Positions 22,189-30,888 of a DNA stretch of 64,000 nucleotides are shown piece by piece. Below the pieces are notes generated by a model. The model worked only from the letters and a program-made list of their open reading frames with translations, had not been told where the DNA came from and did not search any database. Every line of letters begins with the position of its first letter. Position 1 is the stretch's first letter. This DNA comes from Nocardia australiensis (GTDB lineage Bacteria > Actinomycetota > Actinomycetes > Mycobacteriales > Mycobacteriaceae): assembly GCF_020733705.1 (NCBI RefSeq), contig NZ_JAJFZM010000001.1, forward strand, positions 806,001 to 870,000. The letters are read 5' to 3'. Position numbers and translations under genes: made by a program.

Positions 22189-23208
22189 TCAGTTACCTTC
22201 CAAAGGGCCAAGCGAACGCACCGGCGGCCGATCGCCGGGGATCTCCGGCAGACCCGGCGGAATCAGGTTGACGATCACCGCATCGAACCAACGGCCGGTA
22301 CCGAGCACATTGGCGTAGAGGCCGTAGAACGGGGCCGCCAGCTCCAGCGTCTTGGAAATGTTCTGCTGGTTGGAGTTGAGCAGGTCGATGGATGCCTTCA
22401 GGTTGGTCAGGGCCGGGCCGATCTGCTCCTCGTTATCGTGCACCAGCGCCGACAGCTCCGATGCGACCGTCTTGGCGCCGGCGAGCAACTGCGAGATCGC
22501 CTGCTGGCGCACATTGAGTTCGGTAAGGAGCTGACCGCCAGAGGCCAGCAGGCGCTCGAACTGGGCATTGCGATCCGCGAGAACCTGGGTGGTCTGTTTG
22601 GTCGCGGCGAACATCCGCTTCAGTTCCTCGTCGCGTTTACCGAGGGTTTCCGAGAGCCTTGCCACACCATCGATGGAATTGCGGATCTCCGGCGGTGTCG
22701 TCTCGAACGCGTCCGAGAGCACCCGCATGCTGGTGGCGAGCTGCGCGGTGTCGATCTGGTCGATGTTCTTCGCCGCGTCACTGAACGCGTCTACGACGTC
22801 GTAGGGAGACACGGTGCGCGACAACGGGATTCGCTGACTCGGATCGGCGGGCTCGGCCCCTTTCGGATCCAGCGCCAGATACTTCTGACCGAGGACGGTC
22901 TTGATCTGGATGGAGGCGGTGGTCTCGTTGCCGACCCACGCGTCCTTGGTACGGAAGTCGATGAGCACCCGGTCACCAGCCAGCCGCACGTCCGAAACCG
23001 CCCCGACCTTGACGCCCGCGATCCGGACCTCGTTCCCCTTCTTGACCCCGGCCGCTTCGGTGAACTCGGCGGTGTATTTGGTGCCCGCGCCGATAAGCGG
23101 CAGCCGGTCGAGGAAGAACGCCGACACCGTTACCAACAGCACCATCACCAGGCCGAGCACACCGAGGAACGCGGGGCTGCGCTTGCCGAGCAGGATCCGG
23201 TCGTCCAT
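22189..23208 (-). CDS. mceC: Mce family protein C
   Basis: A 339-residue Mce protein. After a short cytoplasmic start (MDDRILLGKRSPAFLG) come one membrane helix (LVMVLLVTVSAFFLDRLPLI), the MCE domain (KYTAEFTEAAGVKKGNEVRI, VKVGAVSDVRL) and coiled helical sequence with LASGGQLLTELNVRQQA. The start is directly adjacent to the mceB stop. Third position in the series and lack of a lipobox support MceC. Confidence 0.92.
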   Translation of the reverse strand: MDDRILLGKRSPAFLGVLGLVMVLLVTVSAFFLDRLPLIGAGTKYTAEFTEAAGVKKGNEVRIAGVKVGAVSDVRLAGDRVLIDFRTKDAWVGNETTASIQIKTVLGQKYLALDPKGAEPADPSQRIPLSRTVSPYDVVDAFSDAAKNIDQIDTAQLATSMRVLSDAFETTPPEIRNSIDGVARLSETLGKRDEELKRMFAATKQTTQVLADRNAQFERLLASGGQLLTELNVRQQAISQLLAGAKTVASELSALVHDNEEQIGPALTNLKASIDLLNSNQQNISKTLELAAPFYGLYANVLGTGRWFDAVIVNLIPPGLPEIPGDRPPVRSLGPLEGN

Positions 23209-24285
23209 CTAGCGCCCCTTCCCACTGCAGCGTGGCGCGGCGTTGGTGTAGAGCGGCTGGTTGATCGTCGGCAATCCGGACGGCAGGTTGAGCTGCGGCG
23301 CATCCGCCGACCCCGGTCCGACGACAAGGTCGATTCCGCACAGATAGAACTGGAACCACGAGCCGTAACTGCCGGCCCTGCCGAGCTTTTCCATCTTGAT
23401 CGGCAGGTTGGTCAGTGCCTGGTTCACGTCGTCCTCACGCTCGTTGAGAGTGCCGGTGAGCTGGTTGAGTCCGGCGATCGAACCTTGGAGCGAGGGGCGG
23501 GTAGGAACCAGCAGATCGGCGGTGGCCGAAGCCAGATTGCCCAGCGACGTCACCGAACGGCCGATCGTGTCGCGCTCAGCGGCCAGCCCACTGACCAGTG
23601 CTTCGGTATTGACGATCAGCTGATCGAAGTTGTCCTCGCGCTGATTGATCGTGTCGAGCACCGAGGTCAGGTTCTTCACGAGTTCACCGATCACGGCGTC
23701 CTTGTCCGCGATCTTGTTGGTCAGGCTCGCGGTGCTCGCCACCAGATCCTTGATGGTGCCCTGTTCGCCCTGGAACACCTGGATGATCTCGAAGGACAAC
23801 TTGTTCACATCGTCGGCGGTGAGTGTTTGGAACAGCGGCCGGAAGCCGTTGAACAGGGTGGTCAGGTTCAATGCCGGACGGGTGTGCTCCAGTGGAATGG
23901 TCGCGCCCTTGTTGATCTTGCGGCCCTGTTCGCCCGCTCCCTGCTCGAGTGCGATGTAGCGCTGGCCGACCAAGTTGCGGTAGCGAATGGTCGCAGTGGT
24001 GGAGGCGGGCAGCCAATTACGGTCGGACAGTTCGAATTTCACCTCGGCCAATCGCTTTTCCACGATCGAGACCTTGGTGACCGTACCGACTCGGACACCG
24101 GCGATGCGCACGTCGTCGCCCACGTTGAGCGACGTGACATCGGTGAAACTGGCCTTGAACTCGGTGCCACGGCCGCTGTAGTTCGCGATGGACAGACCGA
24201 GCACGGTGGTTGCGAAAATCGTGACGAGCACGAAGATGACCAGCTTGGTCAGCGGCGATCCCACGCCACGCAGCTTCTGTTTCAT
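23209..24285 (-). CDS. mceB: Mce family protein B
   Basis: A 358-residue Mce protein beginning MKQKLRGVGSPLTKLVIFVL, a membrane anchor, then the MCE domain (EFKASFTDVTSLNVGDDVRI, VRVGTVTKVSI). It contains the characteristic GFRPLFQTLTADDVNKLSFE segment that is strongly conserved in MceB proteins. The start overlaps the mceA stop by four bases and the stop abuts mceC. Confidence 0.94.
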   Translation of the reverse strand: MKQKLRGVGSPLTKLVIFVLVTIFATTVLGLSIANYSGRGTEFKASFTDVTSLNVGDDVRIAGVRVGTVTKVSIVEKRLAEVKFELSDRNWLPASTTATIRYRNLVGQRYIALEQGAGEQGRKINKGATIPLEHTRPALNLTTLFNGFRPLFQTLTADDVNKLSFEIIQVFQGEQGTIKDLVASTASLTNKIADKDAVIGELVKNLTSVLDTINQREDNFDQLIVNTEALVSGLAAERDTIGRSVTSLGNLASATADLLVPTRPSLQGSIAGLNQLTGTLNEREDDVNQALTNLPIKMEKLGRAGSYGSWFQFYLCGIDLVVGPGSADAPQLNLPSGLPTINQPLYTNAAPRCSGKGR

Positions 24286-25631
24286 CGCACGCTCACCTCG
24301 CTTCCGCGGAATGCGGGCGCCCCGATCCGGGTCACCCAGCCGGGCACCTGGTCAGGTGAAACACCGTTCGCCGCACCATAGATCGCGCCGAGGGTCTGCT
24401 GCTCTATGGGCGATCCCGCTGCGGTCGGTGTACTTCCGGCCGGGTAGACACCGAATTGTGGTGCTTCCAGCTGTCCGGTCACCTGGTCACCCGGATTACG
24501 GCTCGGCACCGCATACGATCCGTCATTGTTCGGGCCGCCGGTGTACTGCCCCGGGTCGACACCCTGCGGGTATTCCGGCACACACCACGGTCCACGGTCG
24601 TCGAGCCAGCGTGGCTCGTCCTGGTTGGGCAGGTACTTGCCGCGGGTATTGACCAGCTCGATCGTCACCCGGGAGCCGGGACGGTCGGTGCCCTTGCCGA
24701 AGAGCCTGTCGATGCGCGGCTTCATCTTCGCGAAGTTCGCCAACGCACAGGCGTAGGTCGGCGAGTAGGTCGCAAGCAGTTCCAGCGCGGGCCGGGAATC
24801 GGCGGCCAGATCAATGATGTTGTCGTGGTTAGCGATCAGGAAGTCGGCGGTGTTAGCTGCGGACGGAGTCAGCGTGGCCAGCAACGTGTCGATCTGCGAA
24901 CGCTTCTGCACGATGGTCGCGTTGGTGGTGCGCAGGTTGTTCAACGCATCGACCAGCTGTGGCGCGGCATCGGAGTAGGTCGCGGCCACATCGGCGAAAC
25001 TCGCCAGATCCTGTTGCAGATCCGGCATCACCACATTGACCTCGCGGAAGATAGTGTCCAGCTTGTCCAACGTCTCACCAAGTGCCAGCCCCTGCCCCGA
25101 CAGCGCCTGCGACAGCGAACCGAGGGTGGCGGCGAGATCCTGCGGCGGAATCGCCTGCAACAGTGGCAGCAGATCGTCGAGCAGCTTGCTGATCTCGATC
25201 GCGTTGCCGCTGATGTCCTGGTACAGGGTCACGCCGTTGGTCAAATGGTGCGCGCTGGGTTCGTCTGGGATCACCAGATCCACATACCGCTCGCCGAACA
25301 GCGTCTTCGGCAGCAACCGCGCCGTCGCGTTCACCGGAATCTGGCTGGCCTTATCCGGTTCGAGCGCGAGCTCCAGGGTGACGGTGCCGCCCTCGGATCG
25401 AGTCGACCGGACCTCACCGACATTGACCCCACGCACTTTGACATCCGCGTCGCGGGTGAGCGCATTGCCCACGCTGTCGGTGATGAGGTCGACGTCAACG
25501 GTCTTCACGAATTGCTTGTTGTAGATCGCGATGGTGCTCCACAGAAACAGCGCGCAGATCACGAAGAAGGCAATTCCCAGAATGCGCACGCGCAGCTTCG
25601 CAGTGGAGCGCCAAGCTGTCACCGCACTCAT
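24282..25631 (-). CDS. mceA: Mce family protein A
   Basis: A 449-residue Mce protein starting MSAVTAWRSTAKLRVRILGI, then a membrane helix (AFFVICALFLWSTIAIYNKQ), the MCE domain (KTVDVDLITDSVGNALTRDA, DVKVRGVNVGEV) and a helical domain with YSDAAPQLVDALNNLRTTN. A C-terminal NTRGKYLPNQDEPRWLDDRG segment and a Cys-Pro-rich tail resemble Mce1A. The ATG at 25629-25631 overlaps the yrbEB stop (ATGA); longer in-frame readings extend into yrbEB and are rejected. It is the first tunnel subunit of the operon. Confidence 0.93.
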   Translation of the reverse strand: MSAVTAWRSTAKLRVRILGIAFFVICALFLWSTIAIYNKQFVKTVDVDLITDSVGNALTRDADVKVRGVNVGEVRSTRSEGGTVTLELALEPDKASQIPVNATARLLPKTLFGERYVDLVIPDEPSAHHLTNGVTLYQDISGNAIEISKLLDDLLPLLQAIPPQDLAATLGSLSQALSGQGLALGETLDKLDTIFREVNVVMPDLQQDLASFADVAATYSDAAPQLVDALNNLRTTNATIVQKRSQIDTLLATLTPSAANTADFLIANHDNIIDLAADSRPALELLATYSPTYACALANFAKMKPRIDRLFGKGTDRPGSRVTIELVNTRGKYLPNQDEPRWLDDRGPWCVPEYPQGVDPGQYTGGPNNDGSYAVPSRNPGDQVTGQLEAPQFGVYPAGSTPTAAGSPIEQQTLGAIYGAANGVSPDQVPGWVTRIGAPAFRGSEVSVR

Positions 25632-26494
25632 CCGGCAACCCGCACTGTCGTCGTGGTCCCCCAGATTGCCAGGCTCAGGAAGAAGTCGAGCACATTCACG
25701 AGCACGATCGCCGCACGCACCGCCCGGCCGACCGCTACGCCGACCCCCGCGGGTCCGCCGGTGGCATGAAAGCCGTAATAGCAATGCACCATAATGATTA
25801 CGAACGCGAATACCAGCACCTTGAGGAACGAATACAACACGTCCTCTGGTGGTAGGAACAAACTGAAATAGTGGTCATACGAGCCGCTGGATTGTCCGTT
25901 GAACCAAATACTGATCATTCGCGACGCCAGGAAAGTACCGAGCAAACCCACGATGTACAGCGGAATAACCGCGAGGAATCCGGCTATCACGCGCGTGGTG
26001 ACCAGGAACGGCACGCCCGGCACCGCCATCACTTCTAGCGCGTCGATCTCCTCGGAAATTCTCATGGCACCGAGTTGCGCGGTGAAACCACAACCGACCG
26101 TTGCCGATAGCGCGAGCGCGGCCACCAGCGGCGCGATCTCGCGGGTATTGATATAGGCGGTGAGGAAGCCGGTCAACACCGAGCTACCGAGCGCATCGAG
26201 CGCCTTGAAGCCTTGCAGGCCGACCACGACACCGACCGAGCCGGACATGAACACGATGACGCCGATGGTGCCGCCGATAACGGCCAGCGCACCGGTCCCG
26301 AAGGTCACCTCGGCCAGCAGCCGCATGACCTCCTTGCGGTAGTGCACAGCGGTACGCGGAATCCAGGCGATGGCGCGGCTGTAGAACGACATCTGCTCGC
26401 CCGCGCGATCGATCACATTCAGTGGCATGCGGGCGATTTCACCCGCCCGGCGGGCGGACTTGGCCAGGACCGGGTTGCGATACGAAGTGGCCAC
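25628..26494 (-). CDS. yrbEB: YrbE/MlaE-type ABC permease B
   Basis: A 288-residue MlaE-family integral membrane protein. It has the conserved FGTGALAVIGGTIGVIVFMS and the EQ-like loop AQLGAMRISEEIDALEVMAV, then three to four further hydrophobic segments. With yrbEA it forms the membrane channel of the Mce importer, energised by MceG. It lies three bases after yrbEA and overlaps mceA by four. Confidence 0.94.
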   Translation of the reverse strand: MATSYRNPVLAKSARRAGEIARMPLNVIDRAGEQMSFYSRAIAWIPRTAVHYRKEVMRLLAEVTFGTGALAVIGGTIGVIVFMSGSVGVVVGLQGFKALDALGSSVLTGFLTAYINTREIAPLVAALALSATVGCGFTAQLGAMRISEEIDALEVMAVPGVPFLVTTRVIAGFLAVIPLYIVGLLGTFLASRMISIWFNGQSSGSYDHYFSLFLPPEDVLYSFLKVLVFAFVIIMVHCYYGFHATGGPAGVGVAVGRAVRAAIVLVNVLDFFLSLAIWGTTTTVRVAG

Positions 26495-26497
26495 CGG

Positions 26498-27292
26498 TCA
26501 GGCGCCCTTGGCGGGGACGACCTGGAGATACACCAGGGTGAGTACCAGGTTCACGAAGAACAACACCAGGAACGTGATCACCACGGATTGGTTCACCGCG
26601 TCACCGACTCCTTTCGGGCCCCCCTTGGGATGCAACCCTTTGTACGCGGCGATTACGCCGGCGATCAGACCGAAAACCAGCGCCTTGATCTCACCGATCC
26701 ACAGGTCCGGCAGCTGCGCCAGCGCGGAGAACGAGGCCAGATAGGCGCCCGGTGTGCCGCCCTGCAACAGCACGTTGAAGAAATAGCCACCGGCGATACC
26801 GACAACCGACACCAGGCCGTTGAGCAGCAGCGCCACCAGCGTCATGCCGAGAACCCGTGGCACGACCAGCTTTTGCACCGGGTCGACACCGAGCACCTCG
26901 AGCGCGTCGATCTCCTCACGAATGGTGCGCGAACCGAGATCCGCGGCCACCGCCGACCCGGCGGCACCCGCGATGATCAGCGCGGTGACGACCGGGGCGG
27001 CCTGTTGCACGGTAGCGAGCACACTGGTTGCGCCGGTAAAGGACTCGGCACCGAGCTGCTTTATCAGCGAGCCGGTCTGAAGCGCAACAACTGCGCCGAA
27101 CGGGATTGCCACCAGCGCACTGGGCAGAATCGAAACACTCGCGATGAACCACGACTGTTCGATGAACTCGCGCAACTGAAAAGGCCGTTTGAACGTCTTG
27201 CGCACAACATCTAGGAAGAGCGCAAAGATATTGCCGGCCTGGGCAAACCCCGACTCCAATGGAGTCCGCAATCGCGCCAGGTTGGAATTCAC
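26498..27292 (-). CDS. yrbEA: YrbE/MlaE-type ABC permease A
   Basis: A 264-residue MlaE-family permease. Typical elements are EQSWFIASVSILPSALVAIP, FGAVVALQTGSLIKQLGAES and the conserved DLGSRTIREEIDALEVLGVD loop that contacts the ATPase. It is the first permease gene, 11 bp after mceG. Together with yrbEB it makes a heterodimeric lipid permease in the inner membrane. Confidence 0.94.
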   Translation of the reverse strand: MNSNLARLRTPLESGFAQAGNIFALFLDVVRKTFKRPFQLREFIEQSWFIASVSILPSALVAIPFGAVVALQTGSLIKQLGAESFTGATSVLATVQQAAPVVTALIIAGAAGSAVAADLGSRTIREEIDALEVLGVDPVQKLVVPRVLGMTLVALLLNGLVSVVGIAGGYFFNVLLQGGTPGAYLASFSALAQLPDLWIGEIKALVFGLIAGVIAAYKGLHPKGGPKGVGDAVNQSVVITFLVLFFVNLVLTLVYLQVVPAKGA

Positions 27293-27303
27293 GATCGCAG
27301 ATG

Positions 27304-28380
27304 TTACCCGCTAGTTGTGTTGTGGCGCACGGTAGTGTCGAACGACCCACCCTGGTATCCGCCCCAGTCACCATTCTGATACGCCATCACCTGCGTGTCA
27401 TCGTTCTCCGCAAGTGACTCACGAATCGCCGCTTGGGCCGCGTGCGGGAGGGTGTGCAGGATCTCGCGCACCCGCGCCTTGCGGCGCTGCACTGCCTGCC
27501 GGATCGGCATGCCGGGGGTCGCCTGCATCTGCGGATAGATGCCCTCGACGGCCTCGACGCCGCCGTGATGATGGCCGGCGTCGACCATCGCCTGCTCGTG
27601 CGCCATCTGCGCTTCGTCTTTTTCCTCGCTCATGCCGATCGGCCCCAGCATGCTGCCGTGCAGGAACTGCTTCACGACCGGCTCGTCGCTGGTGAGCAGC
27701 ACCTCGCGGGGACCGAACATGGTCAGGTTCCGCCTGAACAACATGCCGATGTTGTCGGGCACCGTACGGGCGAGGTTGATGTTGTGCGTGACGATGAGAA
27801 TCGTCGCGTCGATCTGCGCGTTGATGTCGATCAGCAACTGGCTGATGTAGGTGGTACGAACTGGATCGAGACCGGAGTCGGGCTCGTCGACCAGGATGAT
27901 CTGCGGATCGAGTACCAGTGCGCGTGCCAGCCCGGCACGCTTGCGCATACCGCCGGAGATCTCACCAGGCAGCTTGCCTTCGGCCCCGAGCAGACCGGTC
28001 AGCTCCAGCTTCTCCAGGACGATCTTCTTGACCTCCGATTCCGGCTTCTTCGTGTGCTCGCGCAGCGGGAAGGCGACGTTGTCGAAGAGGTTCATAGAGC
28101 CGAACAGCGCGCCGTCCTGGAACAGCACGCCGAATAGCTTGCGAATCTCGTACAGATCCTTGTTCGAGCAGGTGGTGATATCGACGCCGTCGATGAAGAT
28201 CGATCCCCGCTCCGGACGGAGCAGACCGATGAGAGATTTCAGGAACACGGACTTACCAGTACCCGACGGGCCGAGTAGGGCACTGACCTCACCCGAGGGC
28301 AGCGTCAGGGAGACATCCTGCCAAATCCGCTGCGAGCCGAAAGACTTCGTAACACCCTCGGTCCTGACCTCGATGCCCAC
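27304..28380 (-). CDS. mceG: Mce transporter ATPase MceG (Mkl)
   Basis: A 358-residue ABC ATPase. Walker A is LLGPSGTGKSVF, the signature ISGGMRKRAGLARAL, Walker B LVDEPDSGLDPVRT; the distinct FGVLFQDGALFGSMNLFDN segment is shared with Mkl of mycobacteria and MlaF. A C-terminal extension with GPIGMSEEKDEAQMAHEQA and LHTLPHAAQAA is specific to actinobacterial MceG. The GTG at 28378-28380 is chosen because GGAGG lies six bases upstream and the protein then aligns with Mkl; a longer reading to 28548 lacks support. In mycobacteria mkl stands apart from most mce operons; here it leads one directly. Confidence 0.93.
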   Translation of the reverse strand: MGIEVRTEGVTKSFGSQRIWQDVSLTLPSGEVSALLGPSGTGKSVFLKSLIGLLRPERGSIFIDGVDITTCSNKDLYEIRKLFGVLFQDGALFGSMNLFDNVAFPLREHTKKPESEVKKIVLEKLELTGLLGAEGKLPGEISGGMRKRAGLARALVLDPQIILVDEPDSGLDPVRTTYISQLLIDINAQIDATILIVTHNINLARTVPDNIGMLFRRNLTMFGPREVLLTSDEPVVKQFLHGSMLGPIGMSEEKDEAQMAHEQAMVDAGHHHGGVEAVEGIYPQMQATPGMPIRQAVQRRKARVREILHTLPHAAQAAIRESLAENDDTQVMAYQNGDWGGYQGGSFDTTVRHNTTSG

Positions 28381-28576
28381 GCCAACCTCCACAATTCTCA
28401 GCGAGCAGCCCACCGGCGTACCACGAAATTCGGCTGTCGCGGTGTGTCGCGTCACAGTGGGTTCGGCCACTGTATCCCATGGACGAGTCGCGGCACACCC
28501 CAACCTGACTGAAGAGTAACCCCCTCCCAACGCTCCAGATAATCGCACCGCCTTCGCATGGCGTCGGACAAACCAA

Positions 28577-28606
28577 ACGGGCGGCCCCCCACTGGGGACC
28601 GCCCGT
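28577..28606 (-). terminator. Terminator after rplL
   Basis: A 13-bp stem with one mismatch (ACGGGCGG.CCCC with GGGG.CCGCCCGT), loop of four, lies 33 bases after the rplL stop. In the transcribed direction it is followed by the T-rich TTTGGTTTGT. It separates the rplJL unit from mceG. Confidence 0.8.
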
Positions 28607-28638
28607 CGGCGACTATTTCGTATTCGAGAAGTCGCGAA

Positions 28639-29019
28639 TTACTTGACGGAGACCTTGGCGCCGGCCTCTTCCAGCTTCGCCTTGGCGGCCTCGGCCGCAT
28701 CCTTGGCAACCTTCTCCAGGATCGGCTTCGGGGCACCCTCGACCAGGTCCTTGGCTTCCTTCAGGCCCAGACCCGAGACGATCTCACGGACCACCTTGAT
28801 GACCTGGATCTTCTTGTCGCCCGCACCCTCGAGGATGACGTCGAACTCGTCCTGCTCTTCGGCGGCCTCAGCCGGGGCACCGGCGACACCGGCGGCGGCG
28901 ACGGCGACCGGAGCAGCCGCGGTGACCTCGAACTTCTCCTCGAACTTCTTCACGAAGTCCGACAGCTCGAGCAGGGTCATGCTGCCGAAGGTCTCGAGCA
29001 GTTCGTCAACGTTGGCCAT
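28639..29019 (-). CDS. rplL: 50S ribosomal protein L7/L12
   Basis: A 126-residue L7/L12. The N-terminal dimerisation helices ([20 protein letters not shown]) are followed by an Ala/Val-rich hinge and the C-terminal factor-binding domain ([36 protein letters not shown]). It forms the ribosomal stalk that recruits translation GTPases. It follows rplJ by 65 bp with an AAAGGA ribosome binding site. Confidence 0.98.
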   Translation of the reverse strand: MANVDELLETFGSMTLLELSDFVKKFEEKFEVTAAAPVAVAAAGVAGAPAEAAEEQDEFDVILEGAGDKKIQVIKVVREIVSGLGLKEAKDLVEGAPKPILEKVAKDAAEAAKAKLEEAGAKVSVK

Positions 29020-29084
29020 GATGTTGTTCCTTTCGGTAGTTGATGTCTCGATGGGCGAGCCGCACGCGAATCACCCGGTGTGGG

Positions 29085-29630
29085 TTATTCAGCGGCGGCG
29101 GTTTCGCCACCGGCTTCGGCCTGCTTCTTCTCCACGAGCGCGGCGGCCAGGCGGGCCACCTGCGATGCGGGAGCGTTGAACAGACCAGCAGCCTTCGCCA
29201 GGTTGCCCTTCATGGCGCCGGCCAGCTTGGCCAGCAACACCTCGCGGGACTCGAGATCGGCGATCTTCTCGACCTCGGTCACGGACAGCGGAGCGCCGTC
29301 CATGTACCCGCCCTTGATGATGAGGGCCTTGTTTTCCTTGGCGAAGGTCTTGAGCGCCTTCGCCGCGTCGACCGGCTCGCCCTGAATGAAGGCGATCGCG
29401 GTCGGTCCGACGAACAAGTCGTCAAGTCCTTCGACGCCCGCTTCCGCGGCCGCACGCTTGACCAGGGTGTTCTTGGCGACGGAGTACGTGGCGCCCGCGC
29501 CGAGCGCGCGACGCAGATCGGTGAGCTTGCCGACCGACAGGCCACGGTATTCCGTGACAACGGTGGCCGTCGAGCTCTTGAACTGCTCCGCGATCTCTTC
29601 GACCGCAGTGACCTTCTCGGGTTTTGCCAT
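29085..29630 (-). CDS. rplJ: 50S ribosomal protein L10
   Basis: A 181-residue L10. It begins [20 protein letters not shown], contains [18 protein letters not shown] and KNTLVKRAA, and ends in an Ala-rich tail that anchors L7/L12 dimers. The start has a strong GAGGAGG site. The mRNA has a long leader with an L10-type structure and a terminator-like hairpin, so L10 probably represses its own operon by binding the leader. Confidence 0.98.
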   Translation of the reverse strand: MAKPEKVTAVEEIAEQFKSSTATVVTEYRGLSVGKLTDLRRALGAGATYSVAKNTLVKRAAAEAGVEGLDDLFVGPTAIAFIQGEPVDAAKALKTFAKENKALIIKGGYMDGAPLSVTEVEKIADLESREVLLAKLAGAMKGNLAKAAGLFNAPASQVARLAAALVEKKQAEAGGETAAAE

Positions 29631-29693
29631 ACTTCGCCTCCTCTCTGGGTGTCGGTTCGTTATTACGAACTACCAAGCACCAGGGGTCAGCTG

Positions 29694-29731
29694 AAAAAGC
29701 AAACGCCCCGAACGCAGAGCGTTCCGGGGCG
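29694..29731 (-). terminator. Attenuator hairpin in the rplJ leader
   Basis: In the transcribed strand CGCCCCGGAACGC, loop TCT, GCGTTCGGGGCG (one bulged G) is followed by TTTGCTTTTT, a textbook intrinsic terminator. It lies 63 bases upstream of the rplJ ATG but about 165 nt downstream of the predicted promoter, so it can only act as an attenuator of the rplJL operon. Confidence 0.75.
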
Positions 29732-29764
29732 CAATAGGATGATCGACCCGAGCGAACTCGGACC

Positions 29765-29870
29765 AATTCCCAGCCTCAGATCTCCCTGCGTGGGCCGCCG
29801 GCGGCTGCCGGACCTTCGGCCGAACCCAGGCGGGAACGGCGACCAACGGTCTTCGGTAGAACGGATTGGG
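29765..29870 (-). ncRNA. Ribosomal protein L10 leader
   Basis: The rplJ leader RNA contains AAGACC-GTT-GGTC at 29839-29854 and a GCAGGGAGATCTGAG segment at 29775-29790, joined by GC-rich pairing arms. This fits the L10 leader family (Rfam L10_leader), in which the L10(L12)4 complex binds a kink-turn and represses translation or elongation. Boundaries are estimated. A covariance search with the L10_leader model would settle it. Confidence 0.6.
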
Positions 29871-29901
29871 TAGCGATCGAACTGGTCGATAACTGTCGTT
29901 C

Positions 29902-29931
29902 AGACTACCCGCAAGGCCCACCATCTGCCAA
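29902..29931 (-). promoter_or_regulatory. Predicted rplJL promoter
   Basis: On the reverse strand TTGGCA (29926-29931) and TAGTCT (29902-29907) are 18 bases apart. Transcription would start near 29895 and give a leader of about 265 nt containing the L10 structure and the attenuator. Confidence 0.6.
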
Positions 29932-30014
29932 AACGACCCCTCCGAAGGGCGAATCCGCACCCATTCGGGTTGGCGCCATTCTTCGAGGCACAGCGCGAAA
30001 ATCTGATCACGGCG

Positions 30015-30188
30015 ATGAAAATCGCGGCATTGCGGGATTCTCATGCCGCGTCACTGGTGGCCGCAGGCGCGGTCGTCGTGTGCGCGCTTGTCGTCGCGAT
30101 CTTGCTGCCGTGGGGCGGGCAGCAGGGCGATTCGGTGCTGCTCGGCTGGCGCAGGACCCCGCAAACCCTGGACGATCGGCCCGAATAG
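30015..30188 (+). CDS. Possible small membrane protein
   Basis: A 57-residue reading MKIAALRDSHAASLVAAGAV followed by a hydrophobic VVVCALVVAILLPWGG helix and a polar tail. It is divergent from rplJ and convergent with the FMN reductase gene, which it nearly meets (stop at 30188, other stop at 30201). The ribosome binding site is weak and no family was recognised, so it may not be expressed. Confidence 0.35.
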   Translation: MKIAALRDSHAASLVAAGAVVVCALVVAILLPWGGQQGDSVLLGWRRTPQTLDDRPE

Positions 30189-30200
30189 AGAAGCTGCGAT

Positions 30201-30773
30201 TCATACCGGTACGGCGAGGGCCTCATTGGCAGCGGCCGTTTCAGACGCGAGCCGCGTGCCGAACCAGGCGTTCGAGCGCTTCGAGCGCGCCGGTGCGGAA
30301 TTCGGCGGTGGCGACCAGCCGTCCGGTCCGACGGCGTCGCGGGCCACCGGCAGTCTGACGCAGGTCTGCGGGTCGACATCGGCGCCGACGTAGCCGAGCA
30401 CGCTCGTCAGGGTCATGGCGGCCCCTTCGCCGCGACCCGGCGCCGCCACGATGAGAAAGGCCGTCGGCTTCTCGTAGAGATCGCCGGTGCCCACTGTCCA
30501 GTCCAGCAGGTTCTTGAAACTGCCCGGCAGGGTTCCCGCGTATTCGGGCGTGCACAGCAGCACGGCGTCGGCGCGCGAAAGCTGTTCGCGCAGCGCGACT
30601 ACCGACGGATGGCCGGTGCCGTCGTCGTCTGGGCTGAAGGCGGGCAGGTCGATCAGGCCGTCATACCACGTGGTTTCGACGCCGCCAGGGGCGATCGCCC
30701 GCACGGTGCGCAGCGCGGCCGAATTGGTCGAAGCACTGCGCGTACTTCCCGAGATCAGCAGAACAACGGTCAC
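30201..30773 (-). CDS. NADPH-dependent FMN reductase family protein
   Basis: A 190-residue flavodoxin-like reductase. The FMN phosphate loop is LLISGSTRSASTNSAALR, followed by LSRADAVLLCTPEYAGTLPG and SFKNLLDWTVG, the hallmark PEY-x-G-x(2)-PG-x-FKN-x-LDW of the family. Such enzymes reduce quinones, azo compounds or metals with NAD(P)H. The GTG at 30771-30773 starts directly at the first beta strand. It lies downstream of rplA on the same strand but behind a strong terminator, so it probably has its own promoter. Confidence 0.85.
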   Translation of the reverse strand: MTVVLLISGSTRSASTNSAALRTVRAIAPGGVETTWYDGLIDLPAFSPDDDGTGHPSVVALREQLSRADAVLLCTPEYAGTLPGSFKNLLDWTVGTGDLYEKPTAFLIVAAPGRGEGAAMTLTSVLGYVGADVDPQTCVRLPVARDAVGPDGWSPPPNSAPARSKRSNAWFGTRLASETAAANEALAVPV

Positions 30774-30830
30774 ACCATGGGCCAACGGCCGCTGCGGGCG
30801 TTTTAGTCCGGCACTATCGACTCCGGGAAA

Positions 30831-30871
30831 CCGCAACGGCGGGAACGCGATTCGCGTTCCCGCCGTTGCGG
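30831..30871 (-). terminator. Terminator after rplKA
   Basis: A perfect 19-bp stem beginning CCGCAACGGCGGGAACGCG with a three-base loop lies 18 bases after the rplA stop. There is no U-run, but the stem is unusually long and stable; its symmetry would let it work in both directions. Confidence 0.8.
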
Positions 30872-30888
30872 TTCAACTCAGGTGCTGC

